Origin: Clostridioides sp. ES-S-0054-01
GTDB taxonomy: Bacteria; Bacillota; Clostridia; Peptostreptococcales; Peptostreptococcaceae
Assembly (NCBI GenBank): GCA_021561035.1
Contig: CP067346.1
Location: 1,395,001 to 1,459,000 of the forward strand
Direction: 5' to 3'
DNA: 64,000 nt
Part shown: one piece after another, positions 49,987 through 58,581 of the stretch
How the letters are laid out: every line of letters starts with the position of its first letter
How positions within the stretch are numbered: position 1 is the first letter of the stretch
Translations under genes and position numbers: made by a program
The notes under the pieces: model-generated
What the model saw: the letters and a program-made list of their open reading frames with translations, nothing else
The model's database searches: none
Told to the model about the DNA's origin: nothing

Positions 49987-51051
49987 TTGAAGAGATTAAT
50001 TGCTTTAGTGTTAGTAATACTTATTGTTTTATTTTATAGTCCTGAATTTTTAGAAGAAGGATATGATTTAAAAGAAAAGTTTTTTCAAAGTGAAATATGG
50101 AATGAATTTTTAGACAAGATAAATATAAATAATAATTTTAATAAAGATAAAAAAGAAAAAAATCAAAATTTACAATCAAATAATACTGAAGGGGAAAATT
50201 TAGGAAAATCAGATATAAAGAACTTTGAAAAAATAAGTTTAGGAGACAATTTAAGTCAAGTTTTATCAAGTATTGGAAAACCCGGTAGAATTGATACTAG
50301 TGAATATGGTTTTGATTGGTATGTATATAATCAATATGGAAAAGAATTTGCTATGATTGGGCTTGAAAATAATGAAGTAGTGGGACTTTACAGTAACTCT
50401 ATGAATTCATGTGAAAATCAAGATATAAAAATAAATCAAGATAGACAGACAGTGAGAACTAAGATTACACCATTAAAGTATAAGAGAAAAGGAAATACCA
50501 GATATATAATAAACTCAGAAAATCAATATGATATAATAAGTAAAGAAGGTAAGTATATTACAATTTTCTACGATATTCATGAAGAAAATAGAGTTTGTTC
50601 ATATTTAATAATTGATAAAAGTACTGAAGATAGGTTTAAAAAATTGTATCCAGATGATAGAGAAGAAATTAAAAAATGTTTTGAACTTGAAGTTATAGAC
50701 CTTGTAAATAGTGTTAGAAATCAAAGAGGATTAAACTCGCTGAGATACAGTGAACAGGCAACTTTGAGCTCAAGAAAACATAGTGAAGATATGAGAGATA
50801 ATAATTTTTTTGACCATATAAATAAGAATAATGAAACTCCATTTGATAGAATGAAAAGAGAAGGGATAGTATATACTTCAGCTGGAGAAAACATAGCAGC
50901 AGGACAGATTAATGCAATATATGCACATGAAGCTTGGATGAATTCTGAAGGACATAGAAAAAATATTTTGGGGAATTATAATAATATTGGAGTTGGAGTA
51001 ATATTTGGAGGAAGCTATAAAACATATTACACTCAAAACTTTTATAAATAA
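49987..51051 (+). CDS. CAP (SCP/PR-1) domain extracellular protein
   Basis: A 354-residue protein. N-terminal signal anchor (about 3-18, LIALVLVILIVLFYS), a charged Asn-rich linker, a CAP-associated N-terminal domain (about 85-220) with ISLGDNLSQVLSSIGKP, then a CAP domain (about 228-354). It has the usual pattern LNSLRYSEQATLSSRKHSED, FFDHINKNNETPFDRM, TSAGENIAAG, HRKNILGNYNNIGVGV; the CAP His and Glu are present. It is exported; bacterial CAP proteins are often wall-associated, with unknown activity. TTG start at 49987 with AAGGAGG 6 bases upstream. The deacetylase follows 27 bases on. Confidence 0.85.
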   Translation: MKRLIALVLVILIVLFYSPEFLEEGYDLKEKFFQSEIWNEFLDKININNNFNKDKKEKNQNLQSNNTEGENLGKSDIKNFEKISLGDNLSQVLSSIGKPGRIDTSEYGFDWYVYNQYGKEFAMIGLENNEVVGLYSNSMNSCENQDIKINQDRQTVRTKITPLKYKRKGNTRYIINSENQYDIISKEGKYITIFYDIHEENRVCSYLIIDKSTEDRFKKLYPDDREEIKKCFELEVIDLVNSVRNQRGLNSLRYSEQATLSSRKHSEDMRDNNFFDHINKNNETPFDRMKREGIVYTSAGENIAAGQINAIYAHEAWMNSEGHRKNILGNYNNIGVGVIFGGSYKTYYTQNFYK

Positions 51052-51078
51052 CTAAAATATTTGAAAGGAAGTTTGAAA

Positions 51079-51798
51079 ATGACATCATGGAAAAAAAAGA
51101 CAGTATATAAGTGTTTAATAGCAGTAGTTTTGTTTTGCGGAATAATGTTAATATCTAATTTTAGTAAAGTTTCTGCTTTGATGACGGATACCAATGGAAA
51201 TGTTTTGATTAAACATGGCTCAAGGGAAAAAAAGCTAATAGCAATTACCTTTGATGATGGACCTCATCCTAAAGAAACTAGTCAAGTTTTAGATGTGTTA
51301 AAAAAATACAATGTAAAAGCTACCTTTTTTATAGCAGGAAAGCATGCAAAATGGTATAAAGAGCCATTAGTAAGAGCAAGTAAGGAAGGTCACGAGATAG
51401 GAAATCATACTTTTAATCATCCTGATATAAGCAACTTAAGTTCTAATCAAATAGAAGAGGAGATTGTTAAGTGTGAAGATATCTTAAAGGAAGTAACTGG
51501 AAAAAAACCTACATTATTTAGACCACCATTTGGAAGTTATAGAGAAAAAGACCTAATTGAAATTGCAAAGAAGCATGACTATAAAGTTGTTTTATGGACA
51601 GGTGTAGATGTGAAAGATTGGAAAAATCCAGGAGCTAATAGTATTGCAGATAAAATAATTAATAAAGTACAAAATGGAGATATAATACTTTTACATGATT
51701 ATGCAACTAATGATACAGTTGAAGCTTTAGATATGTTTATCCCAAAAATGATTGAAAAAGGTTTTAAATTCGTAACGGTTTCTGAGTTAATAAAATAA
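51079..51798 (+). CDS. Polysaccharide deacetylase (NodB fold)
   Basis: A 239-residue exported enzyme: signal or anchor at about 9-30 (CLIAVVLFCGIMLISNF), then the NodB domain with motif 1 ITFDDGPHP (Asp pair), motif 2 HTFNHPDIS (metal His), motif 3 RPPFGSYREK, motif 4 TGVDVKDW, and motif 5 ILLHDYA. It removes N-acetyl groups from peptidoglycan glycans or another polymer. The ATG at 51079 is served by AAAGGAAG. It lies 22 bases before pabA, so it may be read through into the folate operon. Confidence 0.87.
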   Translation: MTSWKKKTVYKCLIAVVLFCGIMLISNFSKVSALMTDTNGNVLIKHGSREKKLIAITFDDGPHPKETSQVLDVLKKYNVKATFFIAGKHAKWYKEPLVRASKEGHEIGNHTFNHPDISNLSSNQIEEEIVKCEDILKEVTGKKPTLFRPPFGSYREKDLIEIAKKHDYKVVLWTGVDVKDWKNPGANSIADKIINKVQNGDIILLHDYATNDTVEALDMFIPKMIEKGFKFVTVSELIK

Positions 51799-51820
51799 TT
51801 TTTAGAGGGAGATTTATAGT

Positions 51821-52405
51821 ATGATTCTAATGATAGACAATTATGATTCTTTTGTATATAACCTAGTACAATATATAGAAGAATTAGGGGAAACAGTCGT
51901 AGTAAAAAGAAATAATGAAATCAAAATAAGGGACATTGAGGAACTAAATCCAGAGGTAATTGTGTTATCTCCAGGACCATGTTCTCCAAAAGAAGCTGGC
52001 ATTTGTATAGATATTGTTGAGTTTTTTAAAGGGAAAAAACCTATACTAGGAATTTGTTTGGGTCACCAAACTATTGGTCATGTTTTTGGAGGAGATATTA
52101 TAAAAGCTCAACAGCCTGTACATGGAAAAGTATACAGTATAAACCATATTAATGAGGGCGTTTTTAGGGGGCTTAAAAATCCTTTAAATGTCACTAGGTA
52201 TCATTCACTAATAATTGATTCTAATACAGTTCCTAAAGAACTAGAAGTTACAGCAACCACTGATAAAGGAGAAATAATGGGAATTAGACATAAGAAATAC
52301 TTAATAGAAGGAGTACAGTTCCATCCAGAAGCTATTTTATCAGAGTATGGGCATGAAATGCTGAAAAACTTTATAACAGAAGCTAGAGAAAGGATACATA
52401 TGTAA
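51821..52405 (+). CDS. pabA: Aminodeoxychorismate synthase, glutamine amidotransferase subunit
   Basis: A 194-residue class I glutamine amidotransferase that supplies ammonia to PabB. The nucleophile Cys is in GICLGHQTIGHVFGG; the catalytic His-Glu is in GVQFHPEAILSEYG; LSPGPCSPKEAG is the family oxyanion region. TrpG would be near-identical, but the context (pabB, pabC, fol genes) identifies it as PabA. First gene of the folate operon, one base before pabB. Confidence 0.92.
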   Translation: MILMIDNYDSFVYNLVQYIEELGETVVVKRNNEIKIRDIEELNPEVIVLSPGPCSPKEAGICIDIVEFFKGKKPILGICLGHQTIGHVFGGDIIKAQQPVHGKVYSINHINEGVFRGLKNPLNVTRYHSLIIDSNTVPKELEVTATTDKGEIMGIRHKKYLIEGVQFHPEAILSEYGHEMLKNFITEARERIHM

Positions 52406-52406
52406 T

Positions 52407-53756
52407 ATGATAAGAGAGATAAATACTAAACTGAATTCTTTTGAAATATTTACTATTTTTAGAAATGAACATGATAGTTTTATATTAGATAGTGCTATGG
52501 ATAAAAAAAAATTGGGGAGATATTCTTTTATAAGTAGCCAACCATTCAAGGTATTAAAATATAAGAATACTGATGAAAATCCTTTAGAAGTTTTAAAAGA
52601 AGAACTACATAAATATAGAGTTGTAAATGATACTAATCTTCCGTTTGTAGGAGGGGCTGTAGGATATTTATCTTATGATTTAGGTAATTACATAGAAAAA
52701 TTACCTAGAACTGCTATAGATGATATTGACATGCCTGATATGTATTTTGGATTTTATAATCATGTAATAGTTATAGACCATCTTGTGGAAAAAACTTACA
52801 TAGCTACTCCAAACATAGATATAAAATTAGAAGAAAAGATAATGGATGATATAGAACAAAAAATATTAAAAGAAGAGAAAAAAGGTATAGATAGCATATG
52901 TTATCAAGAAAAAGAAGTAAAACCTATAAGACTTAAATCTAACTTTACAAAAGAAGAATTTAAAAATGCAGTTCAAAGTGTTAGAGAGTACATAAGACAG
53001 GGAGATATATACCAAGCTAATTTAACACAAAGGTTCAGTGGAGAAACAGAACTTACCAGTTTTGAATTGTATAGAGACTTGAGAAGATTTAGTCCAGCGC
53101 CATTCGGAGCATTTTTAAACTTTGAAGGTACACATATATTATCAAATTCTCCAGAACGATTTATAAGATGTGTCGATAAGAAAATAGAAACTAGACCAAT
53201 AAAAGGTACTCGTCCAAGAGGTAAAGATAAAGAAGAGGACTTAAAACTTCAACAAGAACTTAAAAGTAGTGAAAAAGACAGAGCTGAACTACTTATGATA
53301 GTAGATTTAGAAAGAAATGATATTGGCAGAATATCTAAAACTGGAAGTGTAAAAGTTCCAGAACTATTTGTAATTGAACCATATGCAAATGTAAATCACT
53401 TAGTTTCAACAGTTGTAGGTGAGCTAAAAGATGATAAAGATGCTACTGATGTAATAAAAGCAACTTTTCCAGGGGGGTCTATAACAGGAGCACCTAAGAT
53501 TAGAGCAATGGAAATTATAGATGAGCTGGAGCCAACGCAAAGAAATGTATATACTGGTTCAATAGGTTATATAGGTTTTAATGGTGATATGGATTTTAAT
53601 ATAGCGATTAGAACAATAATTAAAAATGATAAAAAAGTTTATTTTCAAGTTGGAGGAGGAATGACTTGGGATTCTGACCCAGATGAAGAATATCAAGAGA
53701 CACTTGATAAAGCAAAATCTATAATGAAGGCTTTGAGGGGATATTATGAAGAATAA
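52407..53756 (+). CDS. pabB: Aminodeoxychorismate synthase, component I
   Basis: A 449-residue chorismate-binding enzyme. The C-terminal domain (about 190-445) has IRQGDIYQANLTQRF, RPIKGTRPRG (Lys of the PIKGT motif, typical of PabB), ELLMIVDLERNDIGRI, and FPGGSITGAPKIRAME. It converts chorismate with ammonia from PabA to 4-amino-4-deoxychorismate. The N-terminal domain is the normal regulatory-like half. Overlaps pabC by 11 bases. Confidence 0.93.
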   Translation: MIREINTKLNSFEIFTIFRNEHDSFILDSAMDKKKLGRYSFISSQPFKVLKYKNTDENPLEVLKEELHKYRVVNDTNLPFVGGAVGYLSYDLGNYIEKLPRTAIDDIDMPDMYFGFYNHVIVIDHLVEKTYIATPNIDIKLEEKIMDDIEQKILKEEKKGIDSICYQEKEVKPIRLKSNFTKEEFKNAVQSVREYIRQGDIYQANLTQRFSGETELTSFELYRDLRRFSPAPFGAFLNFEGTHILSNSPERFIRCVDKKIETRPIKGTRPRGKDKEEDLKLQQELKSSEKDRAELLMIVDLERNDIGRISKTGSVKVPELFVIEPYANVNHLVSTVVGELKDDKDATDVIKATFPGGSITGAPKIRAMEIIDELEPTQRNVYTGSIGYIGFNGDMDFNIAIRTIIKNDKKVYFQVGGGMTWDSDPDEEYQETLDKAKSIMKALRGYYEE

Positions 53757-54489
53757 TGTAGGTTTTGATAGTAGTTTAAGTAGATTTGGAATTGGTTTGT
53801 TTGAAACTATTAAAGTTAAAAATGGCATACCAATAGATTTAAATATCCATATAGAAAGAATGCTAAGTTCAATAAAATGTTTAGATTTAGATATAAACTA
53901 TAAAAAAGATTTCTTAATAAATGAAATTATTACATATATAAAAAAAGAAAATGTTGTTGATAAAGCACTTAGAATTACCGTTTTTGATGAAGGTTATAAT
54001 ATATCCATTAGGGATATTCCATATAATCAAGATACATATGAGAAGGGATTTAGATTGACTATATCGCCAATAGTTAGGGGGAATAGTTTAATTCATAGAC
54101 ATAAGACTACTAATTATTTTGAAAATATATATACCAAAAATGTCGCAAATAAGGGTGGTTATAATGATGGTATATTTTTAAATTCAGAAGGTGTAATATT
54201 AGAATGTTCTATGAGCAATATATTTTTCATAAAAGAAGAAAGAGTGTATACTCCTAGTGGTAAATTGCCAATATTAAATGGAATAATAAAAAAAAGGATT
54301 ATAGAGATTTGTGACGAATTAGATATAGAGTTGGTAGAAAATGAAATTAATATATCAGAAATTAGTAGTTTTGATTTTGTTTTTGTCACAAATAGTCTTA
54401 TGGGCATTATGAAAGTTACAGAAATTGACAAAATAAAATTTAATAAAGAAAATGCTGTTTTTAATAATATATTAGAATTATTAGAATAA
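53746..54489 (+). CDS. pabC: 4-amino-4-deoxychorismate lyase
   Basis: A 247-residue fold-type IV PLP enzyme. SRFGIGLFETIKVKNG near the N-terminus, active-site Lys within HRHKTTNYFENIY (Lys about 118), and GVILECSMSNIFFIKE in the C-terminal part match PabC. It cleaves aminodeoxychorismate to p-aminobenzoate and pyruvate. It shares fold with branched-chain aminotransferases, but the operon makes the lyase call firm. GAGGGGATATT precedes the ATG, inside the end of pabB. Confidence 0.9.
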   Translation: MKNNVGFDSSLSRFGIGLFETIKVKNGIPIDLNIHIERMLSSIKCLDLDINYKKDFLINEIITYIKKENVVDKALRITVFDEGYNISIRDIPYNQDTYEKGFRLTISPIVRGNSLIHRHKTTNYFENIYTKNVANKGGYNDGIFLNSEGVILECSMSNIFFIKEERVYTPSGKLPILNGIIKKRIIEICDELDIELVENEINISEISSFDFVFVTNSLMGIMKVTEIDKIKFNKENAVFNNILELLE

Positions 54490-54522
54490 ATTAAAATATT
54501 AACAATTTATTGGAGACAAAGA

Positions 54523-55224
54523 ATGATAGGTTGCATTTATGAAGTATATAATGAAGAGATAACTAAAATAATAGAAAACCAAAACACTTTGGCCGTATAT
54601 TTGGTGGGCTCTAGTAAAAATGTAGATTTTACTCTTTATGATGTAGAAATAAACGATATTGATGTATTCGTTTTTGTAAAAGAAGGGGAAAAACAGAAGA
54701 GAATACTATTTGAAAAAAAGGGAATAGAATTTGATATAAATTACTTTTCAAAAGATGGTGTAAAAAATTTATTATCAAATAGGGAATATTTCTTTGTGAA
54801 AGAAATGAAAGATGCTAAAGTACTGTTTGATAGAGAGAATATATCACATACTATAAAAGATATAAGTAGAGATATTTACTTAGAAGGACCTAGTAAAATA
54901 TCATTAGAAGAAAAGTCTTTTTTAAAGCAAGATATTGGAGCAAAAATATCAAATTTAAAAAATAAAGAAAAATTTGATGTTTTTGAATATCATTTTTTGA
55001 CGAATTTATATTTAAAAGATATAATAATTGGGTACTTTAATATAAATGATAAATGGGTACCAAAGGATAAAAAATTGCTAAAAGTTTTAAAAAAAGAAAA
55101 TAATGAGCTTTTTGAACTAGCATCAAGAGTAAGTGAAAATTATGACTATCAAAGACTTTTAGATGTTTATAATTATATTTTTAAAGAAATTGAGACAAAA
55201 GAAGTTATAAAACTAATCTTCTAG
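54523..55224 (+). CDS. Unassigned nucleotidyltransferase-fold protein in the folate operon
   Basis: A 233-residue soluble protein. Residues about 18-75 look like a minimal nucleotidyltransferase fold: LAVYLVGSSKNVDF, then NDIDVFVFV and FDINYF, giving GSS and Asp-x-Asp elements in the right order. The rest (about 100-233) is helical with many Lys/Glu. No family name recognised. It lies between pabC and folE with gaps of 33 and 25 bases and the same strand, so it is co-transcribed; the link to folate synthesis is unknown. Confidence 0.65.
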   Translation: MIGCIYEVYNEEITKIIENQNTLAVYLVGSSKNVDFTLYDVEINDIDVFVFVKEGEKQKRILFEKKGIEFDINYFSKDGVKNLLSNREYFFVKEMKDAKVLFDRENISHTIKDISRDIYLEGPSKISLEEKSFLKQDIGAKISNLKNKEKFDVFEYHFLTNLYLKDIIIGYFNINDKWVPKDKKLLKVLKKENNELFELASRVSENYDYQRLLDVYNYIFKEIETKEVIKLIF

Positions 55225-55249
55225 TCACAAATCAATGGGGGGAGTTTAA

Positions 55250-55822
55250 ATGAATAAAGTTGATAAAGAAAAGATACAACATGCAGTAAGAGAAATATTA
55301 GAGGCAATTGGGGAAGACCCAGATAGAGAAGGTTTAGTCGAGACTCCAAATAGAGTTGCTAGGATGTATGAAGAGATATTCTCTGGTCTTAGTGAAGAAC
55401 CAAGAGACCACTTAAAAGTTCTTTTTGCAGATGAAAAACATGAAGAATTAGTATTGGTAAAAGATATTCCATTTTATTCATGCTGTGAGCATCATCTAGT
55501 TCCTTTCTTTGGAAAAGCTCATATTGCTTATTTACCAAAAGGAGGAAGACTTACAGGTCTTTCTAAACTTGCTAGAGTAATAGATACATTGGCAAAGAGA
55601 CCACAATTACAAGAACGAATCACTAAAAATGCCGCAGATATAATAATGGAAGAATTACAACCTTATGGTGTCTTAGTAGTAGTAGAAGCTGAACATATGT
55701 GTATGACAATGAGAGGTGTAAAAAAACCAGGTTCAAAAACTGTTACATCAGCAGTGAGAGGGATATTTGAAAAGGATATTGCATCTAGGGCTGAGGCCAT
55801 GAGTTTGATTACTATGAAGTAG
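55250..55822 (+). CDS. folE: GTP cyclohydrolase I
   Basis: A 190-residue enzyme of the FolE type. Zinc ligands Cys-x2-His in [10 protein letters not shown] and later Cys in [29 protein letters not shown] and [12 protein letters not shown] are family blocks. It opens the GTP imidazole ring to give dihydroneopterin triphosphate, the first pterin step. GGGGGGAG precedes the ATG. Confidence 0.95.
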   Translation: MNKVDKEKIQHAVREILEAIGEDPDREGLVETPNRVARMYEEIFSGLSEEPRDHLKVLFADEKHEELVLVKDIPFYSCCEHHLVPFFGKAHIAYLPKGGRLTGLSKLARVIDTLAKRPQLQERITKNAADIIMEELQPYGVLVVVEAEHMCMTMRGVKKPGSKTVTSAVRGIFEKDIASRAEAMSLITMK

Positions 55823-55892
55823 CAATTTATTATAGAATAGATATAATAATTTATTGAGATATAAAATTTAATTTAAGGGAGTGTCATTAATT

Positions 55893-56684
55893 GTGTTTGA
55901 TTATGGTAAAAGGACTTATATAATGGGAATATTAAATGTAACTCCAGATAGTTTTTCTGATGGAGGAGATTTTAATAACTTAGACATAGCAATACAACAC
56001 GCAAAAGATATGGTTGAACAAGGTGCTGATATAATAGACCTAGGAGGAGAATCTACACGCCCAGGTCATAGCTATGTAGACTCAGATGAAGAACTAAGAA
56101 GAGTAATTCCTGTAATAAAAAAACTTAAACGAGAATTAGATATACCAATATCAATAGACACTTATAAGGCAGATGTCGCAGAAGAAGCCTTAAAATTAGG
56201 TGTTACTATGGTAAATGATGTTTGGGGTCTTAGAAAAGATAAAAAAATGGCTTCTGTAATAGGAAAATATGATGCAGAAGTATGTATAATGCATAATCAA
56301 GATGGGACAAACTATGATAAAGATATAATGGAGTCAATAAAAGACTTTCTTAAGGAAAGTATAGATATGGCAATAAGATGTGGAGTAAAAAAAGAAAAAA
56401 TAGTACTTGACCCAGGAATAGGATTTGGGAAGGATTTTGAACAAAATATTGAAGTATTAAGAAGATTAAATGAATTAAAAGACTTAGGTTATCCTATTTT
56501 GCTTGGGACATCTAGAAAATCAGTAATAGGAAAAGTACTTCCAGTTGAACCCAAAAAAAGATTGGAAGGTACAATAGCTACTACTGTCCTTGGTATAAGA
56601 GATGGCGTAGATATAGTTAGAGTGCATGATGTTTATGAAAACTTAATGGCAGCTAGAATGACTGATGCAATATATAGAAAGTAG
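55893..56684 (+). CDS. folP: Dihydropteroate synthase
   Basis: A TIM-barrel enzyme of about 263 residues joining p-aminobenzoate to hydroxymethyldihydropterin pyrophosphate; the target of sulfonamides. Visible: IMGILNVTPDSFSDGG (pterin/phosphate loop), DIIDLGGESTRPGH, ISIDTYKA, DPGIGFGKDFEQN, LLGTSRKSVIG. The start is uncertain: AAGGGAG is 11 bases before the GTG at 55893, and abuts a GTG at 55881. Confidence 0.93.
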   Translation: MFDYGKRTYIMGILNVTPDSFSDGGDFNNLDIAIQHAKDMVEQGADIIDLGGESTRPGHSYVDSDEELRRVIPVIKKLKRELDIPISIDTYKADVAEEALKLGVTMVNDVWGLRKDKKMASVIGKYDAEVCIMHNQDGTNYDKDIMESIKDFLKESIDMAIRCGVKKEKIVLDPGIGFGKDFEQNIEVLRRLNELKDLGYPILLGTSRKSVIGKVLPVEPKKRLEGTIATTVLGIRDGVDIVRVHDVYENLMAARMTDAIYRK

Positions 56685-56694
56685 GTATAATATA

Positions 56695-57060
56695 ATGGAT
56701 AAAATATTACTTAGTAATCTAGGATTCTATGGATATCATGGTGTTCTTAAAGAAGAAAATTTTCTAGGTCAGAAATTCTTTGTTGACATGGAGCTTTATA
56801 TTGATTCAAGAGAAGCAGGGCTTAGTGATGATATAAATAAATCTGTAAGCTATGCTGAAGTTTACAATGTTGTTAAAGATATTACTGAAAATAAACGATT
56901 TAATCTTTTGGAGGCTTTGGCAGAAAATATTGCTGAAGAAGTCTTAAATAAATTTATACTTATAAATGGAGTTATGGTTAGAGTTAGAAAGCCTGAAGCT
57001 CCTGTAAATGGTATTTATGACTATTTTGGTGTTGAGATAAGGAGAACAAGAGATGAATAA
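56695..57060 (+). CDS. folB: Dihydroneopterin aldolase
   Basis: A 121-residue enzyme with LSNLGFYGYHGVLKEE at the start, KSVSYAEVYNVV, and VRVRKPEAPVNGIYDYFGVE at the end, all FolB family blocks. It splits dihydroneopterin to hydroxymethyldihydropterin and glycolaldehyde. The start at 56695 lies 10 bases after folP. Overlaps folK by 8 bases. Confidence 0.92.
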   Translation: MDKILLSNLGFYGYHGVLKEENFLGQKFFVDMELYIDSREAGLSDDINKSVSYAEVYNVVKDITENKRFNLLEALAENIAEEVLNKFILINGVMVRVRKPEAPVNGIYDYFGVEIRRTRDE

Positions 57061-57559
57061 GGCTTATTTGGGAATAGGTACTAATATGGGTGATAGATTT
57101 GATAATTTATCAAAAGCATGCGAACTTTTAAAAAATAGTGATTCTATATATAAAGTCAAAGAATCAAGGTTATACGAAACAAAACCATGGGGCTATACAG
57201 AACAAGCAGATTTTCTAAATATGTGTGTAGAAATAGAAACAGAGTTTGAACCTTATGAGTTGTTAGAATATTGTCAAGAAATAGAGAAAGAACTACACAG
57301 AGAGAGAATAGTGCATTGGGGACCAAGAACTATAGATGTAGATATACTATTTTTTAATGATATAGTTTCTAATGATGAAAGATTAATAATACCTCATCCA
57401 AGGATTCAAGACAGAGCTTTCGTTTTGATACCACTTATGGATTTAAATGAAGAACTTCTAATAAATGAAAAATCAATAAGAGAACATTTAAACATCCTAT
57501 CTGCTGAAGAAAGAGAAGAAGTAAAGGAGCTTGTAGGTTATGAAAGAAAACCTATTTAA
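57053..57559 (+). CDS. folK: Hydroxymethyldihydropterin pyrophosphokinase
   Basis: A 168-residue enzyme. YLGIGTNMGDRFDNL (pterin and N-terminal motif), SRLYETKPWGYTEQADFLN, HWGPRTIDVDILFF (ATP/Mg2+ site with Asp-x-Asp) and LIIPHPRIQDRAFVLIPL are diagnostic. It phosphorylates the pterin with ATP to the FolP substrate. Its 3' end overlaps the DAHP synthase gene by 20 bases. Confidence 0.94.
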   Translation: MNKAYLGIGTNMGDRFDNLSKACELLKNSDSIYKVKESRLYETKPWGYTEQADFLNMCVEIETEFEPYELLEYCQEIEKELHRERIVHWGPRTIDVDILFFNDIVSNDERLIIPHPRIQDRAFVLIPLMDLNEELLINEKSIREHLNILSAEEREEVKELVGYERKPI

Positions 57560-58325
57560 TGATAATTCAAAGATAGAGATAAATACAAATAATAAAAAGA
57601 TAGTTGTAAAAAAGGACAAACTTATAATAGCTGGTCCATGTGCAATAGAGAGTTATGAGCAACTTTTAGAGACTGCTAAATTTGTGAAAAGTCATGGTGC
57701 AAATATTTTAAGAGGTGGAGCATATAAGCCGAGAACATCGCCAAACTCATTTCAAGGATTAAAAAAAGAAGGTCTTGAAATATTAAAAGCAGTTAAAGAA
57801 GAGGTTGGTATAGCTGTTATTACAGAACTTATGGATGTAAGAGATATGGATGAACTGTATAGCATAAGTGATATAATTCAAATTGGCTCAAGAAATATGC
57901 AAAACTTTACTCTTTTAAGTGAAGTAGGAAAACAAAAAAAACCTGTTATGTTAAAAAGAGGAATAGCATCAACAATTACTGAATGGATAGGTGCTTCTGA
58001 ATATATATCAATAGAAGGAAATAGTAATATTATAATGTGTGAGAGAGGTATAAGAACATACAATGATTATACGAGAAATACATTAGATTTAGCTGCAGTA
58101 CCGATTATTCAAAAGGAAACAGGTTTTCCTGTGGTGGTAGACCCAAGTCATGCTACTGGAGTTAGATACTTGGTAAAACCTATGTCACTGGCGTCCTTTG
58201 CATGTGGAGCAGATGGAATAATGGTAGAAGTGCATCCTGACCCAGAACATGCTTTGTCAGATGGTGCTCAATCTCTTTGCTTTAATGAATTTGAAGATTT
58301 AATGAAATCAATTAATAATTATTAA
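57540..58325 (+). CDS. aroF: 3-deoxy-7-phosphoheptulonate (DAHP) synthase
   Basis: A 261-residue DAHP synthase of the small type I-beta/KDO8P-like class. IIAGPCAIESYEQ, RGGAYKPRTSPNSFQG, GSRNMQNFTLL, LKRGIASTITEWIG, VVDPSHATGVR and DGIMVEVHPDPEHALSDG show the metal and substrate loops. There is no chorismate mutase or ACT domain, so no obvious feedback domain. It makes the first shikimate-pathway compound, leading to chorismate used by PabA/B in the same operon. AAGGAG is 10 bases before the ATG inside folK. Confidence 0.9.
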   Translation: MKENLFNDNSKIEINTNNKKIVVKKDKLIIAGPCAIESYEQLLETAKFVKSHGANILRGGAYKPRTSPNSFQGLKKEGLEILKAVKEEVGIAVITELMDVRDMDELYSISDIIQIGSRNMQNFTLLSEVGKQKKPVMLKRGIASTITEWIGASEYISIEGNSNIIMCERGIRTYNDYTRNTLDLAAVPIIQKETGFPVVVDPSHATGVRYLVKPMSLASFACGADGIMVEVHPDPEHALSDGAQSLCFNEFEDLMKSINNY

Positions 58326-58348
58326 AAGAGGCAAGAGCCTCTTTTTTA
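58325..58348 (+). terminator. Terminator of the folate operon
   Basis: AAAGAGGC / GCCTCTTT stem, 4-base loop, TTTTT tail, immediately after the aroF stop. Confidence 0.85.
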
Positions 58349-58513
58349 TTAGTAATTGTTATTAAGACGAATTTATAAGTTATATAATTTGATAATTAAA
58401 CTATTTAATATAAATAAAGATTTAATATTGATATAATTAATATAAAAAATAAAAATTTTTTGTTTAATAAGAAGGATATCAATAAAAAAAGTCGAATTCT
58501 GTATATTGAGTGA

Positions 58514-58541
58514 TTGACAAATTTAGAATATAGTGTAGAAT
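58514..58541 (+). promoter_or_regulatory. SigA promoter of dnaG-rpoD
   Basis: TTGACA, 16-base spacer, TAGAAT. Initiation near 58548 excludes the upstream ATG at 58546. Confidence 0.7.
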
Positions 58542-58581
58542 AGAAATGTTAACACAAAAAATTACACCAGAAGGTGATAAT

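Noticed and set aside
58546-58581. Upstream start for dnaG
   Set aside because: The ATG is 4 bases after the -10 element, so it would not be in the mRNA or only at its very end; 58582 has a ribosome binding site.
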